From assembly GCF_003073045.1 (NCBI RefSeq), contig NC_037596.1, positions 27,874,392 through 27,938,391 of the forward strand: a stretch of 64,000 bases of DNA, in the 5' to 3' direction. The notes below the pieces were generated by a model. That model was not told the origin of the DNA, ran no database searches, and saw only the letters and a program-made list of their open reading frames with translations. A program made the translations under genes and the position numbers. Position 1 is the first letter of the stretch, and each line of letters opens with the position of its first letter. Below, piece after piece: positions 1 through 11,514 of the stretch. The DNA comes from Pomacea canaliculata (Eukaryota > Mollusca > Gastropoda > Architaenioglossa > Ampullariidae).

Positions 1-185
1 TTAAACTGACATATTCACTGAAGTTTCTGCAAAGCCAGAGTAGTAAATAAAAATTCGTGGTTTATTTTGAATTTCTGTATTTTTTTCTTCGGAATAAAAC
101 ACTAACATGAAACGGTGCTGCGTGCAAGTTTCTAGGTGAATTGAAAACAAACTATTTTAGAAAGAACTTTGCCTTCCTTTGGAAA

Positions 186-248
<63 letters not shown>

Positions 249-603
249 GTGTGTGTGTGTGTGGTGTGTGTGTGTTAGTGCATTTCATTACATCTCAGCT
301 TGCAGGCTCGGAGATCTTCACAAACTGTACTTATATAATGACAGGAAACAAAACCCTGGCTAAACCACAAGCTGCTTAAAGAGAGAGATATCTTGATATA
401 AAGTTTAAACAGAACAAGGAAGGAAACATCCCTTGCACCACACACTGTCTGCAGACTGTCTTTGGACGGAGAAGCAAACTGTGTTCTGTGTAGAGACTGG
501 GCTTACAATGACTGTATATACTGTGAAAAGACATTTTATTATATCGTGGATTTGCTATTTGTGCTGTGAAGATTTATATTAAATACGACAGCCAAGTCAA
601 GTG
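1..603. other. 5' flank of receptor gene A
   Basis: No coding exon is seen here. The stretch holds a long TG microsatellite and then the probable 5' untranslated region just before the ATG at 604. No clear TATA element or upstream splice junction could be fixed, and the conserved promoter block of genes C to F is not present. Confidence 0.5.
188..274. repeat. TG dinucleotide microsatellite
   Basis: About 87 bases of nearly pure TG with two small interruptions. The cysteine/valine-rich reading frames through it are artefacts of the repeat. Confidence 0.95.
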
Positions 604-3600
604 ATGGATGTCTGGAGCCTGTGGATGTTGTGTGCTCTTCTCGCTGGAGAGGGTCATTCAGGTACTTCAACATTTTAGTCGACTTGAAACACGTTCATTG
701 TATTATCTTTGATTATTTCTTAACTAAAGTCTTTTTATTTTAAAGTTTGTAAAGATCAAACTGTTTAAGGGTAATATTTCCTCCTTTTTCCCCAGATACC
801 CCTTTCACCACCCTTGTCTTTCAGAGTTCGAGCATTCGGTAATGGTAACGCACTCTAGCAAACAAGCCAACCAACTAGCTGACTATTTCTCAGTAAAGCT
901 CTTCCTTTACAAAATAAAAAAAAAGAAAACAAAACAGCAACATTGGTACTTAAATGCAATAACTTTTGCAGTTTCAGGTTTGACTATTGGTGGTTGTGAA
1001 CAAGGTAGCGTAGATGTTACTGAAGACACAGATCCCTCATTTACATGTCCTGCATCTTCTTCACATCAGATACAGTGGAAGGTTTATAGTGAGCAGGAGA
1101 AAGAACTCTATTCTGCATATTGCAAAAGCAGGACCTGTAAACCATTGAATAACCAGTTTAACTTATCCATAATAGGCTCTAAGTATGGAGACTACACATC
1201 AAGACTTATGATAAAGGGGATTACAAGAGAATCCGCTCAGAGACTGGTTTGCATTGTGTCCTCAGAACGAGCCGAGTGCACTTTGAGAGTCATTGGTAGG
1301 TTGAAAAGGATGAAAAATCCTAATGTGCTCGCACATGTCACATTCTGATTATTCATTTAAACTAACTGCTTAGTAAACTATTTCTTTTTACCGAACAGCT
1401 AAAGATGGTCTATTATCATTCCAATACCACCACTTTTAAATTTTCTTTTTTCATATTTAATAAAGATGTGAAGTGCAGATATAATCAGAATGCAGAGAAA
1501 CATCTCTCTCGTTAGGGCTGTTACTTTGACATTTTTAAAATTAAACTATAGGTATATTTTAATGTTTTGTGTGTGGCGTACTCGTTTGATTGCTTGCGAG
1601 GCGTCAGTGGACAATCGCACGTGACCACTCCACGCTGCACTCTTCTACCTTTTTCAGAAACAAAAAGGACTAATCGTTAACAAATTTAATTAGAAAAAAA
1701 TGGGAAATGAAAGGAACGTGAAATGCTCAAATGACGGATGGTATACGATGATGTGTTTTTGGACATTGTGCCGCGGTTAGTGATGTTGATTAAGAACACA
1801 GTACTGCCATACATCTATCTCAACATCCGTCGCACTCGAGGTCATTGCAGTCGAGAACTACGATGTATGGCTACGGCAAAAATAACACAAAAATCTAATA
1901 ATTGAGCAGAATTTCCGTAATCCCCAAGCAATCGCAGTAGAAGTCGTTGTTCCAATGCGACGTGTGGTGATGATGGCAATAACATGATAGTCCGATGATT
2001 TAATGATCTGATAGGTCTTCCGTGCAAGGCAATGAATCGTTGTGCATTGCAGAATACAACTAGACAGCAACAAGAATATTAACTTTTGTCTTATTCATCG
2101 CTTTGGGATGTACTGCTAAGAACTACTCAAGTCGGAAATAGAGAAATAATTAGTCCGAAGCTACCGCATACCACTGGACCGTTAAACTGTGCATCACGTG
2201 ATGACTGTTACCACTGCTTGCTGGACAATATTTACCCCTACCTGTTGACACAAGCAACAAACACACACACACACTTCCGATGCTTTTTCTCTGTTACCAC
2301 TCTTGCCTGTTTCTCTCTACTTTCTATGTATGATGTTCAAGACTAATATTCACTGACCAACAAAAAAAAACAAACTTGTTTACCTAGGATTATATAAGTT
2401 AAGTTTATACAATTTGAACATATATTTATTTGTTTTTAAAGAAAAGGAACAAGAAAAAGACTCAAATGGAAAAGGAGGAATAATTGGCGGCGTTGTGACA
2501 GCTGTGATTGTCATCGCTATCATTGGAACTATCATTACTGTCTACACAGTAAAACATCGGAAAGGTTTGACTACTTAGTGTCATATTATACTTTTTAATT
2601 TCATAGGCTGCTTGTTAGTTATTTGCTAAATCCAGTTTTCATGTAGTCTGAGGATTGTATCTAAATTTCCAGCTTAATGAAAAGGGTTGCTACAGCATCT
2701 CCTCCTTCTTTCCGTGTGTGCCCTTGGTCTTTTGTCACAATAGCTAATTAAACACCCGCTGGCTTTAAAAACCAGCTGCATAGTGTTTATCTCTAAAAGG
2801 TATTTGAGGGTGTAAACAAGAAAATTTTAACATTTTCTTTAGTTTATTGTAACAATTATTGTGCAAAAGCTGTTATTTTTTTTATTTTGGGGTTATATTC
2901 ATTTTGATGCAAAAGTAATGCGGGTTTTACAATCGGTGGACATTGAATTGTTTATCATCTTTTCCATTGCACTTTACTTACTTTCTTTCTATCATTACAA
3001 GTCAGCTAAAATATGGTAGCCCGGCACACATATTTTGAGAGGCACCCGTCGCATGAAAACAAAGACCGGGACATAAATTTTAATGTCGGTGCCATTACTG
3101 AAACCCTTGTATATCATCGACGATCTCCAGTCTCTCGAGACGGCTAATAGAGTGTCTAATCGTCCCATAAATCACTAGGACTAGGCCTGTCTCGAACTTG
3201 TTTCCGCGAAGATTACTTTCCTCTTCACACAACAAGAAAGCAGCAGCCATCTTTAGCTAGAGTCGACAGAAGGTCGGGGAGGATGGGTCGAGCTGTCTCT
3301 GGCTTGAAGGACGGATCTGCCGGCGGAAGTGGTTTCGACAAGACCATCACTTTATCGAACTCAGAGACTCTGTCAGCCTTTACCAGTTCTTAAGTGGCTT
3401 CGAGACCCTACAAGACCTCAGTCCATTATGTAGGAATGTAAATAAATTTTAAGCTTTAAGTTTGTAAGTTTGAGTTCAGTTGCACTTTAAGGTTTGTGGA
3501 ACTTTATTTACAATACTCAGGCAAAAAATAAATTAAAATCGTGTTCATAGAGAGGAAAATTGGTATTAAAACAATTGTTGGTGTGCAGGCACGTTTTTCA

Positions 3601-4911
3601 GAGGAAGATTTACACTTAACATTTGGAACAGGATTTTTAAATTCTGTCAACGAAGAAAGTCCCAGCCCTCGGTGGTCGTCACCAAACCTATCAGACAAAC
3701 TCCCATCAAACGTTTCGCGGCTCCTTCAGGCGACCTCTACACCCTGACTTTGTCAACGACTTCTGGTGGAGTCAGTGATGAACCTTCAACAATTTATGAG
3801 CCTATTGAGAACACAATGTTCGGGACATATGAGAACTATAATCCCACGAGGAGCAAGGCAGTTTGCGAAGTGACTGGAGGGAAGGCAGCAGCAAATCCGA
3901 CAAAAAACTTTAAACCATCCACAGCAAGTACACTGAAGAAGCAGAATACATTAGGTGACTCATGTTACTATATATATATATTCAGTCATCCATATATCAT
4001 TTCATACTCTTCGTGTAAAATTAAAGTCATTCTAATGACAAAAACCAATAGTTGTAACTAAAAAGGGATATCATAGGAACCTTATCAAGAATGTATAAAA
4101 CACTAGCTGATTTTTTAATATTCGTTGGTCTATTGATGTTAATAGTCAGAAGAATATTATATCATGGATCTTGTCATCAGCTAGTTAAGTAGTTTTTACT
4201 GGGTAAAAAAAAATGTTTCCATTTTATAGTCATATTTTAGAAGCGAAAAAATCCACTCGCAAATAAAGATAAAATATGTTTTTGTTTCAATTCATTTATT
4301 TGTAAATAAGATTATACTGGTTAACGCTTACATTACAGACACTGTCTACATGAATGTAACACAAGTGTCGACTGATTCTGGCTCAGGAGTCTACCACAAT
4401 GTTCCTCGGTTAACAATCCATGCACGCAGGGAGGCTGACACCAGGGTAAGATTTAAAAAATTAATATGACTTAAAAAAGGATTATTATTAGAATTTCTAG
4501 ATGAATTACAAAAGTACTGATTAGAATAGCATGTGTTTTTTCTTTTAAAAAACAACATCAGGCACTTTTAGGGGTTAATAACTAAATTGATGATTTAAAG
4601 TTTGAAATTTATTAAAAATTTTAGTCAATTTACATTTTCATCTAAGCTAGAGGTATATATATATTGGCATTTTTTTCATTAAAACATTATTTAAATCTTC
4701 AATAATTTTCGTAAAAGGATTATGACCATCACTTTTTTAAAAACTGTTTTTTTATTCTTTCTTATACAAGTCACTAACAATTCTTATTTTTAAACAGGAC
4801 AAATGTGCAACAGCACTTTCAGACAGCAACTATAATGCCCTACGTTTTGAAGAGGATCATAGTAAACAACAAAACCATAATGCTACCTACCACCACCTTC
4901 AACATGATTAG
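604..4911 (+). CDS. Ig-like receptor gene A (one Ig domain, tyrosine-rich tail)
   Basis: Six-exon model: 604-661, 978-1295, 2442-2564, 3589-3954, 4339-4445, 4798-4911 (361 aa). Exon 1 is a signal peptide (MDVWSLWMLCALLAGEGHS). Exon 2 is one Ig-like domain of 106 codons with cysteines at FTCP and LVCIV and a tryptophan in IQWKV. Exon 3 gives a glycine/isoleucine-rich transmembrane helix followed by KHRKG. The remaining exons form the cytoplasmic tail, with TIYEPI, VYMNV (YxN, a Grb2-SH2-type site), GVYHNV, SNYNAL (fits the ITIM consensus) and ATYHHL. Splice sites are GT/AG and phase 1-1 up to the YMNV exon, which ends in phase 0. Unlike C and E it has no second or third Ig domain, and I found no second tail set downstream. 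Its Ig domain belongs with that of D (shared GCEQGSVDV). I infer a single-pass surface receptor signalling through phosphotyrosine; no named family was recognised. Confidence 0.85.
3005..3480. other. GC-richer block in an intron of gene A, candidate repeat
   Basis: A stretch clearly richer in GC than the surrounding intron, between the transmembrane and long cytoplasmic exons. It has no long open frame, ends near an AATAAA-like signal, and has no counterpart in the same intron of C, D or E. It looks like an inserted repeat or retroelement tail, but I cannot name a family and see no clear terminal repeats. Confidence 0.3.
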
Positions 4912-7900
4912 ATGTCTTATTTTTCCCAAAAGCAATGAAAATTCACCTGATATGTCGTTTTTCTAATATAAACATCTTTGCAGAAGTTTCCCTGACAATT
5001 TACTAATAACATAATAAAAAAAACCTTATCTATGTGCTTGACACCTGTTACCTTTAGAACAAGTATGAGAAAGTTTAAATTGTTTGTGTCTTGCATGGAC
5101 AGACAGCGAAGCTACTTTAGAAATGAAAAAAAAAAAGTCAAAGATTTTTAATAAAGGACAGATAATAAGCGCTTACTCTCTCTTGCTGACGGAAACTCTT
5201 TTTTCTTATACATTGTTCCCTTGATGCGCATTAAAGATTTTTTATAGTCAAATGCCAATTGCTAAAAGGTGTCAGCCAAACAGCTTTAATACACGATTGT
5301 CTTTTGTTTAGTAATATATATATATTTAAATAAATCAAAACTCGATAGAATAGTGCTATTATGCTGTTTATGTATACATGGACTGTAAATTGTAATATGT
5401 AGAGCTGAACTACCCTCCCTAACATAAATGTGATTAACAGTGAGACTCACATCTGATTATGTAGCAGTGTCAGCCAGAAAATTAAGTTTACAGATTCCAT
5501 GTCTTGAACAATTATTGAAAGTATTGTTGTATATATCTATAATTCTTTATTGCATATGTCTATCTCATTATATATATATATATATATGCACATATATATT
5601 ACATACTGCGTGAGTGCGGCTGTATAAATGTTATTAGGAAGTGTTACATATTCAGTCTAAGGTCAAGTGTAATTTAATTACCCACGTGCTTTGACACACT
5701 GGCGATCTGAGACACTCTCCAAGATTGTCCATTTATATTTTCTAAAACACATTTTATGCTCCTCTTTTAAACTATACAAAAGAAAGGTTACATCATCATT
5801 ATAATCGTCATCATCACCACCGACACCACCAACACTACCATCATCATCAACACGAGATTTGTATAGCACATACGCTCAAAGGGAGCGTACTCTTATTAGC
5901 CCTTAGCTATTAAAAGAAGCACACTGTCTGTTGTACTTCCTACTTGTCTACTTTAGCTTGCAAGGCATGTGTGTGTGCGTGTGTGTGTATGCAAGCGTTT
6001 GTTTTTGTATGTGCGCGTGTGTGAGAGAGAGCTAGATGAAGAGGAATGTACGTGTGTGCTCGTGCGCTTGTGTATGTTTCACTGGTTTTGTGGCTAACAT
6101 ACAAACCAACATACCAGCAATCAAAATAAGGGAAAGGGCATAAGGAGAAAAAATACAGAATACGAGACAAAGAAGGTGAAAGCAGAAACAACAAGAACGG
6201 ACAAACATCCGTCAAAAAGATTTCCGAGTGTTTGAGAGGAACTGCCTTCTATGCAATCGTGTAGTTACACTCTGCACCAAGTCTGTTTGTTTGTGTGCAT
6301 GGCCTACCTATAGAATAGTGTGTGTGTGAGAGAGCGAGAGTGTGTGTGAGAGTATGTTCGTGTGTGTGTTTGCTTGTATGCGTGTCTATTTATGTGTGCC
6401 TGCGGGTGTTTGTATTTGTAAGTGTGTCAAATCACGACAGCAATAAAGATGAGACAAGAGAAGGTCAGAGAGCTGGCGGGTTTTCTACAACAAAGTAGGT
6501 GAGCTGACAGCTCGGCAACAACACAAGTACAAACTCGAGTACAGTGACACCCCGCGTGTCCCCACCCCTGTCGTTATCTCTGCTATCTTGACACTGTAGG
6601 TCACACACCCGAAACAGGATCTGACACTACACATCACGGTTGGTTTGAGTCCTTCCTCATGTCGTTTCTTCCAGTGGATTGCAAGGTGTGCATTCTTATA
6701 GTTTGCTCTCTCTCTCCTTTTTGCTAGCAAACATATCCACAGTATTCGAAAACACACACACACAAAAGCAAACAAGAATTTGAGTTACTTGGTCACATTA
6801 AAATCTTTGGTGTTTCGTGTCCAAATATAGGGGACATTAAAAAAAAATAAACTACTCATAACTACTCATATATTCAACACTTTTAGTAACTATTCAAACT
6901 GCATAATTAGGAAACCATTAAAAACATTAAAACTATTTCTACACAAATAAGTGCAAACACACTAAACACAGTAACTGTGCAACATGTTCAGGAATGACGA
7001 GCAGCAAACCATTGCAGGGGAAGGAACTCCTGTCAATTAATTTTAAAAGAAACACGAGTTATCGTTCTTATAAAATCACAGCAGAGTGTGTCGTACACTA
7101 TAATTGCCGTGCAGCAGTCTTCTGCGTCTTGTCTGGTTGTAAACTTTTAAGGCATTTAACTTTTTTTTTCTTTCTCTTTAGACATCTTCTGTTAATTTAT
7201 GGAAAGCACCATGGCCAAACTAAACCCGCACAAATTGTCTTGTTATCGCTGGTAATAAAACTATAAAATTTACAGCCCCATATCCTTTATCGAACCTCAG
7301 TGTGTGTAGTGTTCATGCGTGAGGCTTCACATTGATTGTGCACGTCGCTAATGTCAAAGGTTAAACTCGAGCTCGCGCGATTGCTGTTGTCCCTCGACGT
7401 CAGAAAGAAGCTCGACACACTGCGATCCATAACCATGTGAAACCCAGGTAAGTATATTTGTTTTGCATTCGTACTAATATACACTACTGCATTGCAGTAA
7501 CGATAGCACGATATGTTAGACACAGGCCAGAGAACATGAATCATACATATCAACATGTGTGTGTACAGGTACGTGTATATTTGTATGTGTATGTAAATGT
7601 GTGTGTGTGTGAGATAGAAAGAGAATTTTATATTTATACACATACCATTTTCACTAAGGTATAAACTGATACTAGTTTTAATCAAGTTATTTTTCACAAC
7701 TGTTCCACTGCCATTTACAAGGATTAGGTTACCACCGACCCGCTACAGAGAACATGTCAGGTCTAAGTATCTTTTTACTTCACGGGTTAGTATTCTGTGT
7801 ACAGGGCTGCCTGTTGTGTCGTGATAGAGCCTGGGGTGCAGTAACAACAGTCAACCCTCCCCTGAATGTGTATATAAATATAAGTTCTGTTGAAAACCGT

Positions 7901-8249
7901 TTCACGCTCGACTAACTCCTACCTGTTCGTCTAGTCGATGATTTTCTTATTTAGCGGGTTTTCAATTAGCGAGAATTATGAAGTTCTAACACACCTGTTC
8001 AGTTTGTCTCATACCTGCGACCTTTCTATGTACCCGTTGTGGGAGAGTAATGTGAACTTACATTCTGGTACTTTTTTCTGACAACACGGAAGTGTGTTCT
8101 AAATTTTAACATGTACTGTGTACAACAGTGTATGGAAAGAGGTTCAACTTTCAAGGAGGTGTCACAGACAAAAATTCTTTCGATTGTTTCAGGAGCTTGG
8201 TTATGTGTTTGGGGAAATCTGTTATTGAATTAAAACACCGAATAACAGA
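4912..8249. other. Intergenic region between genes A and B
   Basis: No convincing exon. Candidate AATAAA signals follow the stop of A around 5010 and 5150. The rest is AT-rich, with short TG-rich and AT-rich simple repeats (for example 5572-5590, 5960-6030, 6300-6430). Short frames on either strand are low-complexity or have no splice or homology support. No equivalent of the second tail exons of C, D and E was found. Confidence 0.5.
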
Positions 8250-11200
8250 ATGGACTTGACACTACTGCTGTTGTGTGGAGTTGCACTACTTGCTGGAAAG
8301 TGTCAGTCAGGTATGTATTTATTTTTTTTTTATTTTACTATCACGTTTCTTTTAACAAGTCTCATTCACAGTAAGCATTTTGTTAGAATTGGCCGACATG
8401 GATATTCATTCAATCATCTTTCTTTTACTGTTTACTTCTTATGTGTATGTAAAGCATGCACAGCACATACAAATAGTTTAATATAGAAGAAGCACTAGAA
8501 TAATGCTGAGCAAATTATTCCATTGGTAACTTTCCGTGTAATACTGTCTTACTTTAGGCTAGCATAACTGAAATATAGGTGTCATGTGTGTATCTGTTGT
8601 TTTTATTAGTAAAATGGAGGAATAGGACAAAGTGTTTTGTACAGTACTAGAAGGAAGATAAAAGTATTCTTGAACATTTAAGATATTTTCACCTTATTGA
8701 TTTGAGGGTGATGATAACTAGTTACCGAAAACGGACAAACAAGTCTTTTTAGGGTTTCTTAATTTATAATTTTAGACGAAATAGGATATAAATTTGCTTT
8801 TTATACAATAGTTTTTTGTTTCATAACTGTTTCTCAACTAAATCCCATAAGCATTTACTTATGATTTATGTGAGTGTACAGTGGTTTTCATTGAATGTCA
8901 TTAATTACCTGTTTTTGTAGGTGTGGTTATCCAACCGTGTCCGAGTGGGCAGAAAACGTGTCTGAATACACCAATGTCAGCTTATCCTGCGGTCCGTGCA
9001 CTGACTCAATAGACTGGTACATGGACTGCAGCAACCCTCAAAGTACCCGGTATCAGTATCTAGGGGGATGCAAAAAAACAGACTGCACCTTTCAATCTGA
9101 TTCTTCTTTTCGTCTGAAAGCAACCACAACAGAGACAGGACAACTCGATGGTGCCCTGGACATTGTCCGGTGAAAGAGAAATGATGCTTGTCGTGTCTGT
9201 GCAAGTGTTATCGATACTACTTCTACTACAACTCTCTGCCGATAATGGATATTATTTGGAAGGCACTGATTCATGTCCAGATATTTGTAGAAGGTAGGTT
9301 ACAAAAAATAAATTGAATTTAATAGGCTGCTTCACTTTTTTGTGATGATCTTCTCATTGATGTGAAACATTTGGACTTGATTTATTCTGCAATTAAGCTC
9401 TTATCCAAAGAACTTTCACACTTCATTCTACAGCCACATTCCTTTTAACTTTCACATCCAACTAGTTCCAAAACTTAGGACAATCTTACATTTACTTTTG
9501 AAGTCATGCCTGGCTAGTGGTTACCTAATCATAACAAACTTGAAATACTGATACATATATGTAATTAACATCAGGAACACATTATGTGTAATGTACATTA
9601 CTTCTGAAGAGCCCATAAAGTTGCTGCAAACTAAATGTGGAGTATGGAAGTGAAAGTGTTGTTTCAAATTTGGACATAAACAGATTATAGAACATTAGGA
9701 TTGTATTGTTACAGGTGACAAGTTGCTTTGAGTCTTTATCTCATCAGCTGGAAACAGCTTACATAACTAAAAAAATTCTTTAAGAAAAATGCTTTCATCA
9801 AAAATGACTATTTGTTTCTGGAAAAAACCGTTCATCATTGTTTATTTGTGCATTGTTTATTTGTAGCGATCTTTAACTACAGGCACTATTTCGATGTGTA
9901 AGAGTGTCTTGTTGCAAACTTTGTATGTGCGTGTGTGTGTGTGCGCGCATATACACTGGTCCTTGAATCCACACCATTTCTAGGAAACAAATTGAACTAA
10001 CACGTGTGGACCTCTACAGAATCTGTTTCAGAAGTAAAGCAGCAATCATCAGAAAGCTCAAATAGTTGGTGGCGCTGGGCGGTGATTGGTGGAGTTTCTG
10101 GACTTGTACTTATCATCGTGATCATTGTAATCGTCATCATTGTGTGCAGACTTAAACGACGGAAAGGTTTGAATATTTAGCATCATTTTCAGAGTTACAA
10201 CACTAAAAATTCATTTCTTTACTCGTTTAAGAGCTTTATGAACTCTGTTTTAATGTTTAAAACTGCCAGTAACAACTCTTGATTTGCAGAAACCCAGGTC
10301 AAAGGAAAGGCAAACCTGAGTTTTCAGCTTTGCCCTGAAGACTTATATAATCAAGACAAGCCATTGTCCCAACATTATGCAGTTTCCAACAATCTCAAGT
10401 CAGAGCCCACCACCAAGCGAGAACCCACTGTCCTAGGTAACCTCTACACCGTCCCCGTCGCAGTGAATCCTACTTACGGCAATAATGACCACAGAACAGT
10501 TAATAAAACAGCTCAGAACCAAATGTCTGAGAGAAACAGGAGTTTTAACCATCAGACCAGCAGAGTCGGTTCTAACCCTACACCCAGACCAGCAGTGAAG
10601 CCAACACCAAAACCCAAACCAGCTTCATTAAAGAGAAGGGATTTAAATAACATACCAGGTAAGATCTTGGTGTCATTTACTTTTACCATTAGGTATGGGT
10701 AACATTCTGCTGTATTTGCTATATTTGAAACTTTGGTCTAAATCCTTTATTAATTTTCAAAAAGTTTTCACATCGATGTCAAGGGATAAAGACAGTAAAA
10801 AATGCATGAATGTATTCGTGGGTCTAATGAGGCAATAACTCAGTAATGTTTGACCCCCCATCTCTCGCAAAGACCGGCAGATGTAAATAAAAATAACGTT
10901 AGTAAAATAGGTTTATTGATATTCAAATAAATGAAAAACTAGTATGTTTTTAAATAATCAGTTTGTGGAAAAATAACTTTTCATGTCTCAATTTCAGCGA
11001 CTGGCTACATGAATAATACTAAGGTGACAGACTCTGGTGGGTATAATGATCCCTGGGATATCATGCCTGCCTTCACTGAGCCTTATACCAGGGTAAGATG
11101 TTTTAATGGCTTTCTTAAAACTAGAAACTAAAGAAAATACAACGGATTTAATTGATATTCCTTACCCCTTATAACACTGATTAAGTTGAAATGAATATTT

Positions 11201-11514
11201 TAATTAAGCCAGGATAAAATATCTCAACTCGCCAATATTATTTTGATTATATTCCAGAGAAATATGCTTATTATAACCCTTGATTTAGTTTTTATCATGT
11301 TAACCTAAATAAACAGTCATTTTTCTAAAATTATGTTTATTTTTGTGACTGACCAGTGGTTGTTATGTTTACACAGGACAGTTATGCAGCAGCTGTCTCG
11401 CGGTTTGATGATAATTACTTACAGCTTAACGATGATTACCTGCAGTTCAACCCTGATTACCCCAGACAAAAGGCCGAGACTCCTGCTTCCTATAGCAATG
11501 AGTGTTTCATTTGA
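8250..11514 (+). CDS. Ig-like receptor gene B (Ig exon damaged)
   Basis: Supported exons are 8250-8310 (signal peptide), 10020-10166 (transmembrane), 10290-10658, 10998-11092 and 11377-11514 (cytoplasmic). The Ig exon at about 8921-9293 is broken (separate entry). Without it the five exons still join in frame (269 aa: signal, membrane helix, tail). The membrane exon has a WWRW juxtamembrane stretch, then a run of V, I and L, then CRLKRRKG. The tail is the most divergent in the window: NLYTV, a proline-rich stretch (TPRPAVKPTPKPKP), GYMNN in place of YMNV, and a last exon with a repeated DNYLQL / DDYLQF motif in place of YHAL/YHHL. I infer either a pseudogene or a gene expressed without its Ig domain. 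An alternative donor after 8299 (AA|GTGTCA) would join exon 1 to part of the Ig exon in frame, but it is weak. Confidence 0.65.
8921..9293 (+). pseudogene. Disrupted first Ig-domain exon of gene B
   Basis: The acceptor TTTTTGTAG and the phase-1 frame open with GVVIQPCPSGQK, matching the start of the first Ig domain in its relatives. The frame then shifts by one near the run of A at about 8953-8956 and continues as VSEYTNVSLSCGPC, with a tryptophan (DWYMDC) and the expected spacing. A TGA at 9171-9173 follows IVR, just before the recognisable DACRVC segment, and the last part is degenerate up to a phase-1 donor after 9293. One missing A would restore the first half, so an assembly or base-calling error is possible for that break; the TGA is a separate problem. 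Confidence 0.6.

Noticed and set aside
842-977. Upstream extension of the Ig exon of gene A from the ATG at 842
   Set aside because: This part is intronic: the acceptor TTTCAG at 972-977 aligns with the exon start in gene D and joins in phase to the signal exon at 604-661.
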